Shown: positions 27,986-36,657 of the stretch, in pieces
How the letters are laid out: every line of letters starts with the position of its first letter
How positions within the stretch are numbered: the stretch's first letter is position 1
Assembly: GCF_023715705.1 (NCBI RefSeq)
Contig: NZ_JAMBOS010000003.1
Coordinates: forward strand, 62,001 to 126,000
Source of the DNA: Halalkalibacter oceani
Lineage (GTDB): Bacteria > Bacillota > Bacilli > Bacillales > Bacillaceae_D
DNA: 64,000 nt
Direction of reading: 5' to 3'
Program-made: the position numbers and the translations under genes
Notes under the pieces: model-generated
The model's input: the letters and a program-made list of their open reading frames with translations, nothing else
Told to the model about the DNA's origin: nothing
Databases searched by the model: none

Positions 27986-28730
27986 CAAATTTGAGATTGA
28001 TTATCCGGCCGAGCAGGAGATAAAGGCAGAGATTCAGACCATTGTGGCGGCGGGACTGGAGGAAAAGGATTCCTTCTACAAACATTTGCTTAAGCTTTAT
28101 CAGCAGGTTGGTTTTAAGCATCTGTTTCATAATCGGACAGAGCTGCTTTTCTTATTTTTCACCGCGATCGCCTTACTTGCCTTTGTTGCAATCAGCGGGC
28201 AAAGCTCGATGTTGCAAACGGATGGTCAGCTTTATTCATTTCTATTTATTACCTCGCCGCTTCTCTATATTCTGAGCTGTCTGCTTTCCTTTTTAAGGGT
28301 GTATGAGCATCAGACGTATGAGGTCGAAATGGTATGCAAGTGGAGCTTCTACGATTTGACCGCGTTTAAAATGCTGATGTTCAGCTTTGTTTCTTTACTC
28401 GGAAATGCCGTTATTATTGGCATCGTCGCGCCATTTACCGGAATTAATCCGCTCTTTGCGCTGCTTATTTCGGCGGTTGCTTTGTTCCTGTTCTCAAGCT
28501 TTTCGCTTTATGTTGTTTATTTTTTACGTTCGCGCTTGACGAAGTACGGGTTCGCTGCCGGCTGGGTGGTCATGAATCTTCTGCTGGCGGGTTACAGTGC
28601 TGAGTTTTATCAGCTGTTTCTCAGCCGGGTTCCCGTTGTTATTTATTTGCTTCTATGTGTTGCGAGCGCGGGAATGTATGTTGCTTCATTAAAGAAAATG
28701 ATTGGACGAAAACGAGAGGGCGTGATGTAA
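27975..28730 (+). CDS. six-helix membrane protein, candidate anti-sigma factor
   Basis: A 251-aa protein with a charged cytoplasmic N-terminus of about 55 residues (MKRDKFEIDYPAEQEIKAE) and about six membrane helices. No family is recognised with certainty. The start ATG 27975 has AAGGAGGG upstream and lies inside the sigma-factor gene, so the two are coupled. An N-terminal soluble domain attached to a membrane core next to an ECF sigma factor suggests it holds the sigma factor at the membrane. That is inference from context. Confidence 0.6.
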   Translation: MKRDKFEIDYPAEQEIKAEIQTIVAAGLEEKDSFYKHLLKLYQQVGFKHLFHNRTELLFLFFTAIALLAFVAISGQSSMLQTDGQLYSFLFITSPLLYILSCLLSFLRVYEHQTYEVEMVCKWSFYDLTAFKMLMFSFVSLLGNAVIIGIVAPFTGINPLFALLISAVALFLFSSFSLYVVYFLRSRLTKYGFAAGWVVMNLLLAGYSAEFYQLFLSRVPVVIYLLLCVASAGMYVASLKKMIGRKREGVM

Positions 28731-28731
28731 C

Positions 28732-29601
28732 ATGTTGGCTGTTCGCCAGGTTGAAAAAAGCTTCAGTGACATGAAAGTGCTGGAAAATATTAATCTTGAA
28801 TTCACCAATGGGGTGTACGGACTGCTTGCGCCAAATGGAGCCGGCAAGACGACATTGATCAAAATGCTCGTCACACTGCTGTTTCCGGATCGCGGCGAAA
28901 TCCGCTATAAAGGCGAAAATATAAGAAAGCTTGATGAAAAATATCGAGCTGTGCTCGGCTATTTGCCTCAGCAGTTTGGCTATTACAAAAACTACACGCC
29001 AAAGCAGTATTTACGCTATTTGGCAGCCTTGAAGGGAGTAGAGGCGAGGCAGGCCGATGAACGAATTGCCGAGCTTCTGGAGCTGGTCGCGCTTAAAGAT
29101 GTCGCCAACAAAAAGCTGAAAAAATTTTCAGGCGGAATGCTCCAGCGCGTCGGGATCGCCCAGGCGATGCTTAATGACCCGGAAATCCTGATTCTCGATG
29201 AGCCGACTGCCGGCCTTGATCCAAAAGAGCGGGCGCGCTTCCGGAACCTGATGTCCGAGCTTGCCCGTGATCGTATCGTCATCCTCTCGACTCATATTGT
29301 TTCCGATGTTGAATCGATCGCCAATGAAATTATTATGATCAAGGACAAGCGGGTGCTTTATAAAGCGCCAATCGCGGAGATTTGTCACGTTGTCGCCGGA
29401 AAAGTGTACGAAACCACGATTGATTTTGCCCAGGCACCGGCCTTCCGTCAGCAGTATATATCTCTCGCTGAAAAGCAGGAGGAAGGGCAAATGAAGGTTC
29501 GCTTTATTTGCGAGGGTCAGCCGCGCCCTGAATGGAGGGCAGCCGCGCCGACGCTGGAGGACGTATTTCTTTACATTTACCGCGATGAGGTCGAACAATG
29601 A
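28732..29601 (+). CDS. ABC transporter ATP-binding protein
   Basis: A 289-aa ABC-2-type ATPase. Walker A is APNGAGKTTLIKML, the Q-loop lies in YLPQQFGYY, the signature is FSGGMLQRVGIAQAM, and Walker B is ILILDEPTAGLDP, with H-loop LSTHIVSDVESIA. The extra C-terminal part of about 80 residues is common in exporters of this group. It overlaps the next gene by four bases (ATGA), and works with the two permeases that follow. Confidence 0.92.
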   Translation: MLAVRQVEKSFSDMKVLENINLEFTNGVYGLLAPNGAGKTTLIKMLVTLLFPDRGEIRYKGENIRKLDEKYRAVLGYLPQQFGYYKNYTPKQYLRYLAALKGVEARQADERIAELLELVALKDVANKKLKKFSGGMLQRVGIAQAMLNDPEILILDEPTAGLDPKERARFRNLMSELARDRIVILSTHIVSDVESIANEIIMIKDKRVLYKAPIAEICHVVAGKVYETTIDFAQAPAFRQQYISLAEKQEEGQMKVRFICEGQPRPEWRAAAPTLEDVFLYIYRDEVEQ

Positions 29602-30809
29602 GAATTTGGCTGCTGGAATTAAAGAAGATTGTCAGCGCCCCGGTCGTTCCTTTGCTTATGCTGCTTTTTATCGCCTTCAATCTTTATTTGATTTTGACGA
29701 TGCCCCAGGACCGGGATGAGCTGGCGCTGCTGAATATGCTTGTTGATCAATACGGCTCTCAGATTGATGAGACAATGCTGGCTCAGTGGAAAGCGGATCT
29801 TGATGAAGAACAGCTGCTGTTGGAGGCGGAAACGGGTTTTTCGTTGGCCGATCTGGAGCTGGCGGGGGAAGCGGAGCGGGCGCGCTGGTTTGAGTGGATC
29901 GTCCAGGACGCGTATTACCAGGCGGCGGTTGAGCTTGCGCAAGGCGGTGAATCCATTGCGATGGACGAAATTGCCGAAGGGGAGATTATGAAGTACGGTC
30001 TTAGCGGTACAGCGGCAGAGACGATCAGGCAGCAGTACCGGGCATTGGCGGAACGGGAAAGAGAGGCGGGCGAGGCCGGGGAACAGAATACGCTGTTTTT
30101 TTACGGCAAAGTGTATGAAATGCACACCGCTTTATTTCAAACCATTTTCCGTTCCCTGCTTAATCAATCGCTGATTCTCATTGTCCTGATGACGGGCTTT
30201 TTGCTGACGTATGAATTTGAAAACCGCACCGCCTTTGTCACCTATACGACGAAAAGGGGCAGACGGCTGCAGCTGGACAAGCTGCTTGTGTCGCTAGTAG
30301 CCAGTGTCCTTGCCACCACCGTCCTCGTCGGCTCGACCTTGGCGGCGTATTTTCTCAGGTTTGATTATAGCGGGCTTTGGCACGTGCCGATCAGCAGCCA
30401 GTTCAACAGTGAATCAGGAATGGCTTATCTTTCATGGTGGAACCTGTCGTTTGCGGAATATTTACTGGCTTCGATTGTGCTCGTTTATCTTTGCCAGCTG
30501 CTGTTTACTGCTTTTACGGCTGTGCTCGCTCTTTTTATTCGCAACAGCTATCTCGTCTTTATTACATTTGCGATTGTCTTTGGCGCAGCGGTGCTTTTGC
30601 CCGGCATTGTCCCGACATCGTCAAATCTGTTGTTTGTGACGATGTTTACTCCCTTTACGCTCATTCTTAATCCGCATATATGGTGGACGGGCAATGGAAC
30701 ATTAACGATCTTTTCCTATTATGAACAGGCAACGATTCTCAGCTGGACAATTATAGTCGTTCTTGCTTCAACCTTTGCCCTGAAACGCTTTGGCAAATCC
30801 AATCTATAA
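29598..30809 (+). CDS. ABC-2-like exporter permease, first copy
   Basis: A 403-aa membrane protein: one N-terminal helix (ending LYLILTM), a soluble, highly acidic extracytoplasmic segment of about 150 residues, then about five helices in the C-terminal half (from LNQSLILIVLMTGFLLTYEF). The following cytoplasmic TTKRGRRLQLDKLL resembles the ABC-contacting element of ABC-2 permeases. Its layout matches the next gene (shared TTKRGR or FKKGR motif), so the two probably form a heterodimer. Substrate unknown. Confidence 0.75.
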   Translation: MRIWLLELKKIVSAPVVPLLMLLFIAFNLYLILTMPQDRDELALLNMLVDQYGSQIDETMLAQWKADLDEEQLLLEAETGFSLADLELAGEAERARWFEWIVQDAYYQAAVELAQGGESIAMDEIAEGEIMKYGLSGTAAETIRQQYRALAEREREAGEAGEQNTLFFYGKVYEMHTALFQTIFRSLLNQSLILIVLMTGFLLTYEFENRTAFVTYTTKRGRRLQLDKLLVSLVASVLATTVLVGSTLAAYFLRFDYSGLWHVPISSQFNSESGMAYLSWWNLSFAEYLLASIVLVYLCQLLFTAFTAVLALFIRNSYLVFITFAIVFGAAVLLPGIVPTSSNLLFVTMFTPFTLILNPHIWWTGNGTLTIFSYYEQATILSWTIIVVLASTFALKRFGKSNL

Positions 30810-30821
30810 AAGGAGAAACTG

Positions 30822-31952
30822 ATGAGGATTTTTTTATATGAACTTAAGAAGTTGTTTACCTGGAAAATCATGCTGCTCCTTTTCATTGTCGCCTGCTTGT
30901 TTTATCAGCTGTTTATCAGCTTTTATTTCGACCACTTTCCAAATGGCCGACCGAACGGAGACAGTCATCTTGCTTTGATCGAGATGAGGGAGGATTATGG
31001 CCGATTTTTGGATGAGGAGGAGTTCGTTCATTTCCAGGAAAAATATGAAGAACGGGTCACTGAGGCCGATCAATTTTTGCAGGCGCGCCCCGAATACGTC
31101 GAAGCCGGGATGGGCACCTATGCCGATTTTAGAAACCGTTCCGGTGAGGGTGAGTATGAGCTTAGCAGCCGGCTTTTGTTTGACGAGGGAGTGGATCTTT
31201 TCTGGGAGCTGCAGGCACGTGAATATATTATCGAGCGCTATAGCAGGATTGGTACGCTGTCAAATGATTACAATGAAGCCCAGCTGGCACGAGAGCAGCA
31301 ATTAATTGCCAGCGGGCAGATAACGGCGATTTTCTCGGGTGAAATTTTTGCTAATTACAATTCTTTGATCACTTATACGACGGTGTTGATCCTGCTTAGT
31401 TTAATGGTCCTGCTGACGCCGGTCTATTTGCGGGATCGCCGCACTCGTCTCGTCGAGCTGCAATATACATTCAAGAAAGGGCGGCCGCTGCTGATTACAA
31501 AGCTTTTTGCCTCTCTGACCGCCAGCTTTTTGCTAATTACAGTTTATTTGGCGGCGCTCTTCCTGCTTTATCGCGGGAATCATACCGCCATGTTTTTAGA
31601 CGCGCCGGTCAATTCATTCTTTAATTATGAGCTGATTTCCTGGTTTGATCTGACGTTCAGGGATTATATCGCGCTGACGATCGTCGCTGTTTATTTACTC
31701 GGCTTTCTTTTCACGCTGCTTATCTTCTTTATTTCAAGTGTCGTCCCAAATTATATTAGCGCGGTCGGCGTACAGGTGCCGCTTGCTTTTGTCAGCTTTT
31801 CGATTGGGCTTGACTACTTGCTTGAGCACTTGACCACTTTCTGGCTGCCGGTCTACATGCAGCCGCTCTTATATGGCTGCCTGATTACCGGCGCCATAAT
31901 CCTGATCGTCGTGAGATGGCGGCGGGAAAGACAGGCAGATGTGCTTTACTAA
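30822..31952 (+). CDS. ABC-2-like exporter permease, second copy
   Basis: A 376-aa paralog of the previous gene with one N-terminal helix, an acidic extracytoplasmic segment of about 140 residues and about five C-terminal helices. The motif LVELQYTFKKGRPLLITKLF after the second helix matches the ATPase-contact region of ABC-2 permeases. RBS AAAGGAG precedes ATG 30822. Last gene of the sigma-ABC operon, followed by a strong terminator. Possible roles are envelope-stress response or peptide export. Confidence 0.75.
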   Translation: MRIFLYELKKLFTWKIMLLLFIVACLFYQLFISFYFDHFPNGRPNGDSHLALIEMREDYGRFLDEEEFVHFQEKYEERVTEADQFLQARPEYVEAGMGTYADFRNRSGEGEYELSSRLLFDEGVDLFWELQAREYIIERYSRIGTLSNDYNEAQLAREQQLIASGQITAIFSGEIFANYNSLITYTTVLILLSLMVLLTPVYLRDRRTRLVELQYTFKKGRPLLITKLFASLTASFLLITVYLAALFLLYRGNHTAMFLDAPVNSFFNYELISWFDLTFRDYIALTIVAVYLLGFLFTLLIFFISSVVPNYISAVGVQVPLAFVSFSIGLDYLLEHLTTFWLPVYMQPLLYGCLITGAIILIVVRWRRERQADVLY

Positions 31953-31969
31953 CAAACAGAAAAACTAGT

Positions 31970-32010
31970 AGCAGCCCGGACGCTGATCAAGGTCCGGGCT
32001 GCTATTTTTG
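31970..32010 (+). terminator. terminator of the sigma-ABC operon
   Basis: AGCAGCCCGGA at 31970-31980 pairs perfectly with TCCGGGCTGCT at 31993-32003, followed by ATTTTTG. A classical intrinsic terminator 18 bp after the last permease stop codon. Confidence 0.92.
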
Positions 32011-32049
32011 ATATACTAGAAGAAATATCGTTTTTTGGAGGACAATGGA

Positions 32050-32667
32050 ATGAAGAAGACACTTTTCGCCTTGTCTGTCATACTCTTGCTGTTCATGGTC
32101 AGCACATTTTATTTCTACAATGAAAAAAATTCAGCAGAAAGAGAGCTGCGTATTTATAAAGAAAGAGTAAGTCAGATGTACACCTATACGATCTATCACC
32201 AAGTTCACTATTTAGAAAAAATAATTGATGAAATTGGCGAGCTTGAGAATGCAGCCAATGCCGAGGAGGAACTTCTTCATCTCCATTCGATCAATCACCT
32301 CGTTGATAGTATGGTGTTACATAGCTCGAACCTCCTGAATGCTTTGTTTCTTCTTAATGATCATTCAAATCTTGTTGCTAACTTTGAAAGTTATCTAACG
32401 TTCTTTCAGACTGAATTAGAGAAGGTGGCAGAGAGACAAAATAAAGCTCAGCTTATACAAATCGCTGGCGATATTGAAAATGACGTCCAGTACCTCCGTC
32501 ATGTCTTGGAGGAACATCTTGTAACAGGACGATATAAAGATGTACCGATACATAAATTTTATGAAACTTACCGAAGCATGTGGGAGAAAATAAACGAAAT
32601 AAACGCTGGCGGTAGCTCCGCGTGGCGCAAAGTCCGTACCGAAGAAACCCTCGGTGCGGATTTTTAG
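32050..32667 (+). CDS. membrane-anchored hypothetical protein
   Basis: About 205 aa starting MKKTLFALSVILLLFMVSTF, an uncleaved signal anchor, then a mainly helical, Glu-rich extracytoplasmic domain with coiled-coil character (RELRIYKERVSQ, DEIGELENAANAEEELLHLH). No family recognised. The ATG at 32050 follows GGAGG at 32037-32041. The last eleven or so codons are encoded by a terminator hairpin, and the stop lies in its T run, so the natural C-terminus may once have been shorter. Monocistronic. Confidence 0.65.
   Translation: MKKTLFALSVILLLFMVSTFYFYNEKNSAERELRIYKERVSQMYTYTIYHQVHYLEKIIDEIGELENAANAEEELLHLHSINHLVDSMVLHSSNLLNALFLLNDHSNLVANFESYLTFFQTELEKVAERQNKAQLIQIAGDIENDVQYLRHVLEEHLVTGRYKDVPIHKFYETYRSMWEKINEINAGGSSAWRKVRTEETLGADF
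32633..32665 (+). terminator. terminator overlapping the 3' end of the 32050 gene
   Basis: TCCGTACCGA at 32633-32642 pairs with TCGGTGCGGA at 32651-32660 (one G-T pair), followed by TTTTT. The TAG stop codon of the gene begins inside the T run. Terminators usually start after the stop codon, so the overlap is unusual. Confidence 0.8.
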
Positions 32668-32832
32668 TAATGAACGTAGCTGCTATGAATGTTTTTCTCG
32701 CAAGGCGCATGACAGGTTTCAATGTAGTAAATCGCTTTATTCACCGCACCGTCATGTTTCATATCCACCCTCCTTCATTTGTAGAATACCAAAATGAAAG
32801 TGAACAAACTTAATCGAAATTGCGAAAAAGTT

Positions 32833-32870
32833 TTGACACCTGGAATACATGTATTGTAGTATACAAGTAT
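32833..32870 (+). promoter_or_regulatory. gntR promoter with overlapping operator
   Basis: TTGACA at 32833-32838, an 18-bp spacer and TAGTAT at 32857-32862 form a good sigma-A promoter. Over the -10 lies the palindrome TTGTA-GTA-TACAA within 32854-32867, of the type bound by FCD-class GntR regulators. Binding there would exclude polymerase, so the regulator probably represses itself and the downstream hexuronate genes. Confidence 0.7.
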
Positions 32871-32928
32871 GCAAATAGATTAATTGCTAATCATCTGTTA
32901 TTTTGGAACTAAAAAAGGTGGAGTTGTC

Positions 32929-33630
32929 ATGATTCATAACGAGAATACGAATACCGTGCAAACAAACGTGTACAACATTATCAAAAACGAGATTGTGAAG
33001 TTCAATTTAGTTCCAGGACAAAAAATTACAGAGAACAAAATTGCCGAAAAGCTTAGTGTCAGCCGAACTCCGGTAAGGGAAGCGTTTTTGCGGCTTAAGC
33101 AGGAAGGGCTGATCGTTGTCTATCCACAGCGCGGCTCGTTTATTTCGCTAATTGACCCGGAGCATGTGGAAGAGGCGAGATACATGCGGGCAACATTAGA
33201 GATTGCCACCGTTGAATTGGCATTTGACCATGTTTCTGAAGAGATGCTGGTCAAGCTTGAGGAGAATCTGCAAAAGCAAAAGAACAGCATCGCTGAAAAG
33301 CGATATGAGGATTTCTTCGAGTACGATCAGGATTTTCATAAAACGATTTTTGAAGCATGTAACAAGCTGCGTGTCTGGGATTATATGCAGGGCATGATGT
33401 TCAACCTGAATCGTATCCGGATGCTTAGCCTTGCTTCGAACTATCATTGGGAAACCCTTTTATTACAGCATGAGCAAATTATTGACAGCATGAGGAACAA
33501 TGAGCGTGATCAAGCACGTCAGATCATGACGGACCATATGGGGCTTCAATCAATTGATTTTGCCAAGTTCATGCAGGAGTACCCGCAATATTTTTACACG
33601 GCTTCGGTCGGGGAACGCTCTTTATGGTAG
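32929..33630 (+). CDS. GntR-family (FCD) regulator of hexuronate genes
   Basis: A 233-aa regulator with an N-terminal winged helix (VQTNVYNIIKNEIVKFNLVPG, ITENKIAEKLSVSRTPVREAF, YPQRGSFI) and a C-terminal all-helical FCD effector domain. The metal-binding Asp and His positions are visible in FFEYDQDFHKTIF. The ATG at 32929 has AAGGTGGAG upstream; an earlier in-frame TTG has none. Located directly upstream of a TRAP transporter and uxaC-uxuA-uxuB, so it is probably the hexuronate-responsive repressor (UxuR/ExuR-like role). Confidence 0.88.
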   Translation: MIHNENTNTVQTNVYNIIKNEIVKFNLVPGQKITENKIAEKLSVSRTPVREAFLRLKQEGLIVVYPQRGSFISLIDPEHVEEARYMRATLEIATVELAFDHVSEEMLVKLEENLQKQKNSIAEKRYEDFFEYDQDFHKTIFEACNKLRVWDYMQGMMFNLNRIRMLSLASNYHWETLLLQHEQIIDSMRNNERDQARQIMTDHMGLQSIDFAKFMQEYPQYFYTASVGERSLW

Positions 33631-33657
33631 ACAAGCTTAAAGAACAGCTTGTCCGGC
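33630..33657 (+). repeat. hairpin between gntR and dctP
   Basis: GACAAGC and GCTTGTC (within 33631-33654) form a seven-pair stem directly at the gntR stop codon, without a T run. It may separate regulator and transporter transcripts or slow decay; function unproven. Confidence 0.4.
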
Positions 33658-33727
33658 AAAATGAAAGCGGTGACATGGATGAGATTTCCTTTGTCATAGA
33701 CAAAACCAATCTTAAGGGGGAAATAGG

Positions 33728-34765
33728 ATGACGAAGAAAGCATTGTTTTTAGTAGGCTTGGCTCTTTTACTTCTTTTGGCTGCTTGCGGCGGCAATCAAG
33801 AAAGCTCAGGTGGGGAGGCAACAGGGGATTCAGGAGGTGCTGAAGGCGCCGAAGAGGGAAGCTATGCATTGAACATTGGTATTGTTGTGACAGAAAATGA
33901 TCCAATCTATGAAGGGCTTGTTGAATTTAAAAACAATGTGGAAGCGCGTACAAATGGAGACTTAACGGTCGAAATTTATCCAAACTCGCAATTAGGTGAT
34001 ACGGCCGAAATTCAGGAGCAGGCGATGGCCGGTGCAAACGTTGGAACGGTGGCCGATGCCGGAATCATGGCCGATTTTAATCATGAGATGGGGATTTTGC
34101 AAGGACCTTATTTGCTGAAAGATTACGAGGAAATCAAGACGGTGACAACGTCCGACTTGTTTCAGGGCTGGGCGGATGATTTGGCGGCTGAACACAATTT
34201 GAAAATTTTGTCGATGAACTGGTATCAGGGTGCTCGTCATATGGTGACGAATAAGCCGATCCATGAGCCTGCCGATTTGAATGGATTAAGCATTCGGACG
34301 ATTGGCGCCGACGTCTTTCTAAAATCGATTGAGGCGATGGGAGCCAACCCAACCGGACTGGCCTGGGCTGAGGTTTATTCAGGAATTCAACAGGGCGTTA
34401 TTGATGGCGCCGAGGCGCAGCATCCTGCCACGCATGGGGCGAGCCTGTTTGAAGTGGCTGATTACTTGTCGAAAACCGCTCATTTTCAATTGGTAACGGG
34501 GCTTGTAATTGGCGATGCATGGTTTACTAGTTTACCAGAGGAATACCAAACGATTGTGCTGGAGGAAGCGGTCGCCGGCGGAGAGTTCGCCTCGCAGCGT
34601 GTGATCGATCAACTTGATGAGTACGAAGCAATGATGGCTGAGGCGGGAATGGAAATTATCGAAGTAGATACCGCTCCTTTCAGGGAAGCGACAGATGCGG
34701 TATATGAGCAGTTTGAAGGCTATGCCGAGCTGCGCGAGCAAATCAATGAGCTGTTAGGACATTAA
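33728..34765 (+). CDS. dctP: TRAP substrate-binding lipoprotein, probable hexuronate receptor
   Basis: A 345-aa DctP-family lipoprotein with lipobox LAAC (Cys20) and a Gly/Glu linker. The binding domain has YPNSQLGDTAEIQEQAMAG, WYQGARHMVTNKPIHEPADL and LNGLSIRTIG, including the substrate-binding Arg. RBS AAGGGGGAAATAGG precedes ATG 33728. Context with glucuronate/galacturonate catabolic genes suggests a hexuronate or uronate oligomer as ligand. It is only distantly like the DctP at 12681. Confidence 0.9.
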   Translation: MTKKALFLVGLALLLLLAACGGNQESSGGEATGDSGGAEGAEEGSYALNIGIVVTENDPIYEGLVEFKNNVEARTNGDLTVEIYPNSQLGDTAEIQEQAMAGANVGTVADAGIMADFNHEMGILQGPYLLKDYEEIKTVTTSDLFQGWADDLAAEHNLKILSMNWYQGARHMVTNKPIHEPADLNGLSIRTIGADVFLKSIEAMGANPTGLAWAEVYSGIQQGVIDGAEAQHPATHGASLFEVADYLSKTAHFQLVTGLVIGDAWFTSLPEEYQTIVLEEAVAGGEFASQRVIDQLDEYEAMMAEAGMEIIEVDTAPFREATDAVYEQFEGYAELREQINELLGH

Positions 34766-34820
34766 GCAGGAGTAGGCTGGGTGAAAACGAGTAATGACGA
34801 GGAATGGGAAGGTGGCCTTC

Positions 34821-35312
34821 ATGTCAAACGTGCAAAAATATATCATTTTAATAGAAGAAAAGCTGACAAAGCTTTTATTAATCGCCGTTGTCGGGTTAGT
34901 ATTCTTTGCCGCTGTATTTAGGTGGGGGGGCTTTCCTGTTGCCTGGTCGGTTGAAATGGCCCAGCTTCTCTTTATTTGGATTATTTTTCTTGGGGCGAAT
35001 CAGGCATTGCGGAACAACCGGCATATCGGCGTCAATATTCTGACAGAGAAGCTGCCGCAGAAGGTGAAAGTCGCTGTGGCGGCTCTGATGGATCTCCTCG
35101 TGGCAGCGTTTCTGATTTTCATGATTTATTATGGCTTCCAGCATAGCCTGCACCACTCCTTGCGGTCGATCCAAAACTTGCCGTTGAGCTATTCCTATAT
35201 TACGAGCGCGATTCCGGTCGGCTGCTCTTTAATGCTGCTGACACTTATTTTTAAATGGAGCCGGGCGCTGTCTGCGCAGCGGAATCGTAAAGTAGGTAGA
35301 GATGATGAATAA
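34821..35312 (+). CDS. dctQ: TRAP transporter small permease (DctQ family)
   Basis: A 163-aa protein with four predicted helices and the family segment FPVAWSVEMAQLLFIWIIFL followed by GANQALRNNRHIGVNIL. Start ATG 34821 is preceded by GGAAGGTGG; an earlier in-frame ATG at 34794 would add nine polar residues without a good site. Works with DctM at 35358. Confidence 0.87.
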   Translation: MSNVQKYIILIEEKLTKLLLIAVVGLVFFAAVFRWGGFPVAWSVEMAQLLFIWIIFLGANQALRNNRHIGVNILTEKLPQKVKVAVAALMDLLVAAFLIFMIYYGFQHSLHHSLRSIQNLPLSYSYITSAIPVGCSLMLLTLIFKWSRALSAQRNRKVGRDDE

Positions 35313-35357
35313 GAGATGTCATTTGAATGCAGAGGCTTGCTGCAGGGAGGTGCCGGG

Positions 35358-36638
35358 ATGCTGATCGTCGTGATAGTCTTTGTGGTTTTATTGTTACTGA
35401 ATATGCCGATCGCTTTTACGATTGGGATTTCGGGTTTGCTCTTTTTTATTCTTGAACCAAATTTGCCTATTAACCTAGCAATACAGCGCTTTGTGTCGGG
35501 AACCCAGTCCTTCCCGCTTCTGGCCGTTCCATTCTTTGTTCTCGCAGGGAATTTGCTTAATGCGACCGGGATTACGAAGCGTCTGATCCGGTTTGCCAAC
35601 GCGCTCACCGGCCATTTGGTTGGCGGCCTGGCACACGTCTCAATCGTTCTTAGTGCGCTAATGGGCGGGATTTCCGGTTCGGCCAATGCCGATGCGGCGA
35701 TGCAAAGTCGAATTTTGGCGCCGCAAATGATGCAAAAAGGCTACTCCGGTGGTTACTCGGTAGCTGTCATTGCCGTCAGTGCTTTAATTACGGCGACGAT
35801 TCCACCGAGCATTGGGCTTATTCTCTATGGGTTTGTCGGTCAGGTTTCGATTGGACAGCTGTTTATTGCCGGGATCGTTCCGGGGATTTTGATGACCTTG
35901 CTCTTAATGATCGCCGCCTTCGTGATCGCCAAGAAAAATGATTACGACCTTGATCGGCCGCGACGGGCGACATTTAAGGAAGTCGCGGTCGCCTTTAAAG
36001 AAAGCTTCTGGGGCTTACTATTCCCAGTTATTTTAATTGTTGGAATCCGTTTTGGCGTGTTTACTCCTTCTGAAGCGGGGGCCTTTGCTGTCGTCTATGC
36101 CTTCATTATCGGGAAGTTCGTCTATCGGGAGCTTGATCAGAAAAGCATGCGCACGGTGCTGAAGGATACAGTCGAAGATAACGGGGTTATTATGCTGATT
36201 ATCGCTGCGGCTTCGATTTTAGGCTATGCGATCACGTTTGCCAGAATACCGCAGACGACCGTCAATACCCTTTTAGGTATAACGGAAAATCCGGTGATCA
36301 TCATGCTAATTGTCCTGCTGTTTTTATTGCTAGCCGGCATGGTAATGGAAAGCACGGTGAATACGATTCTTCTGACTCCGATTCTGCTGCCGGTCGTGAC
36401 TAGCATCGGCGTCGACCCGGTTCATTTCGGCGTCATCATGATGACGATTGTGACGATGGGAGGGATGACTCCGCCGGTAGGGGTGACGATGTATACAGTT
36501 TGTTCGCTGACAGGGGTTTCTGTTGGTGATTATATAAAATCGGCCACTCCTTTCTTATTGGCAGTGATTGTGCTGATTGCATTAATGACGATCTTCCCGC
36601 AGATTGTTATGTTTTTGCCAGAGTTGTTAATGAGATAA
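35358..36638 (+). CDS. dctM: TRAP transporter large permease (DctM family)
   Basis: A 426-aa membrane protein with about 12 helices. Landmarks are SFPLLAVPFFVLAGNLLNATG, ALMGGISGSANADAAM, TATIPPSIGLILYG, GVFTPSEAGAFAVVYAFIIG and MGGMTPPVGVTMYTVC. ATG 35358 has GGGAGGTG upstream and gives the normal length; an in-frame start at 35316 is less likely. Coupled to the hexuronate pathway genes directly downstream. Confidence 0.93.
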   Translation: MLIVVIVFVVLLLLNMPIAFTIGISGLLFFILEPNLPINLAIQRFVSGTQSFPLLAVPFFVLAGNLLNATGITKRLIRFANALTGHLVGGLAHVSIVLSALMGGISGSANADAAMQSRILAPQMMQKGYSGGYSVAVIAVSALITATIPPSIGLILYGFVGQVSIGQLFIAGIVPGILMTLLLMIAAFVIAKKNDYDLDRPRRATFKEVAVAFKESFWGLLFPVILIVGIRFGVFTPSEAGAFAVVYAFIIGKFVYRELDQKSMRTVLKDTVEDNGVIMLIIAAASILGYAITFARIPQTTVNTLLGITENPVIIMLIVLLFLLLAGMVMESTVNTILLTPILLPVVTSIGVDPVHFGVIMMTIVTMGGMTPPVGVTMYTVCSLTGVSVGDYIKSATPFLLAVIVLIALMTIFPQIVMFLPELLMR

Positions 36639-36657
36639 ACGATGTGAGGTGAATGAA

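Noticed and set aside
29128-29598. 156-aa frame opposite the ABC ATPase gene
   Set aside because: Antisense to a clear ATPase gene, no ribosome binding site, no known domain.
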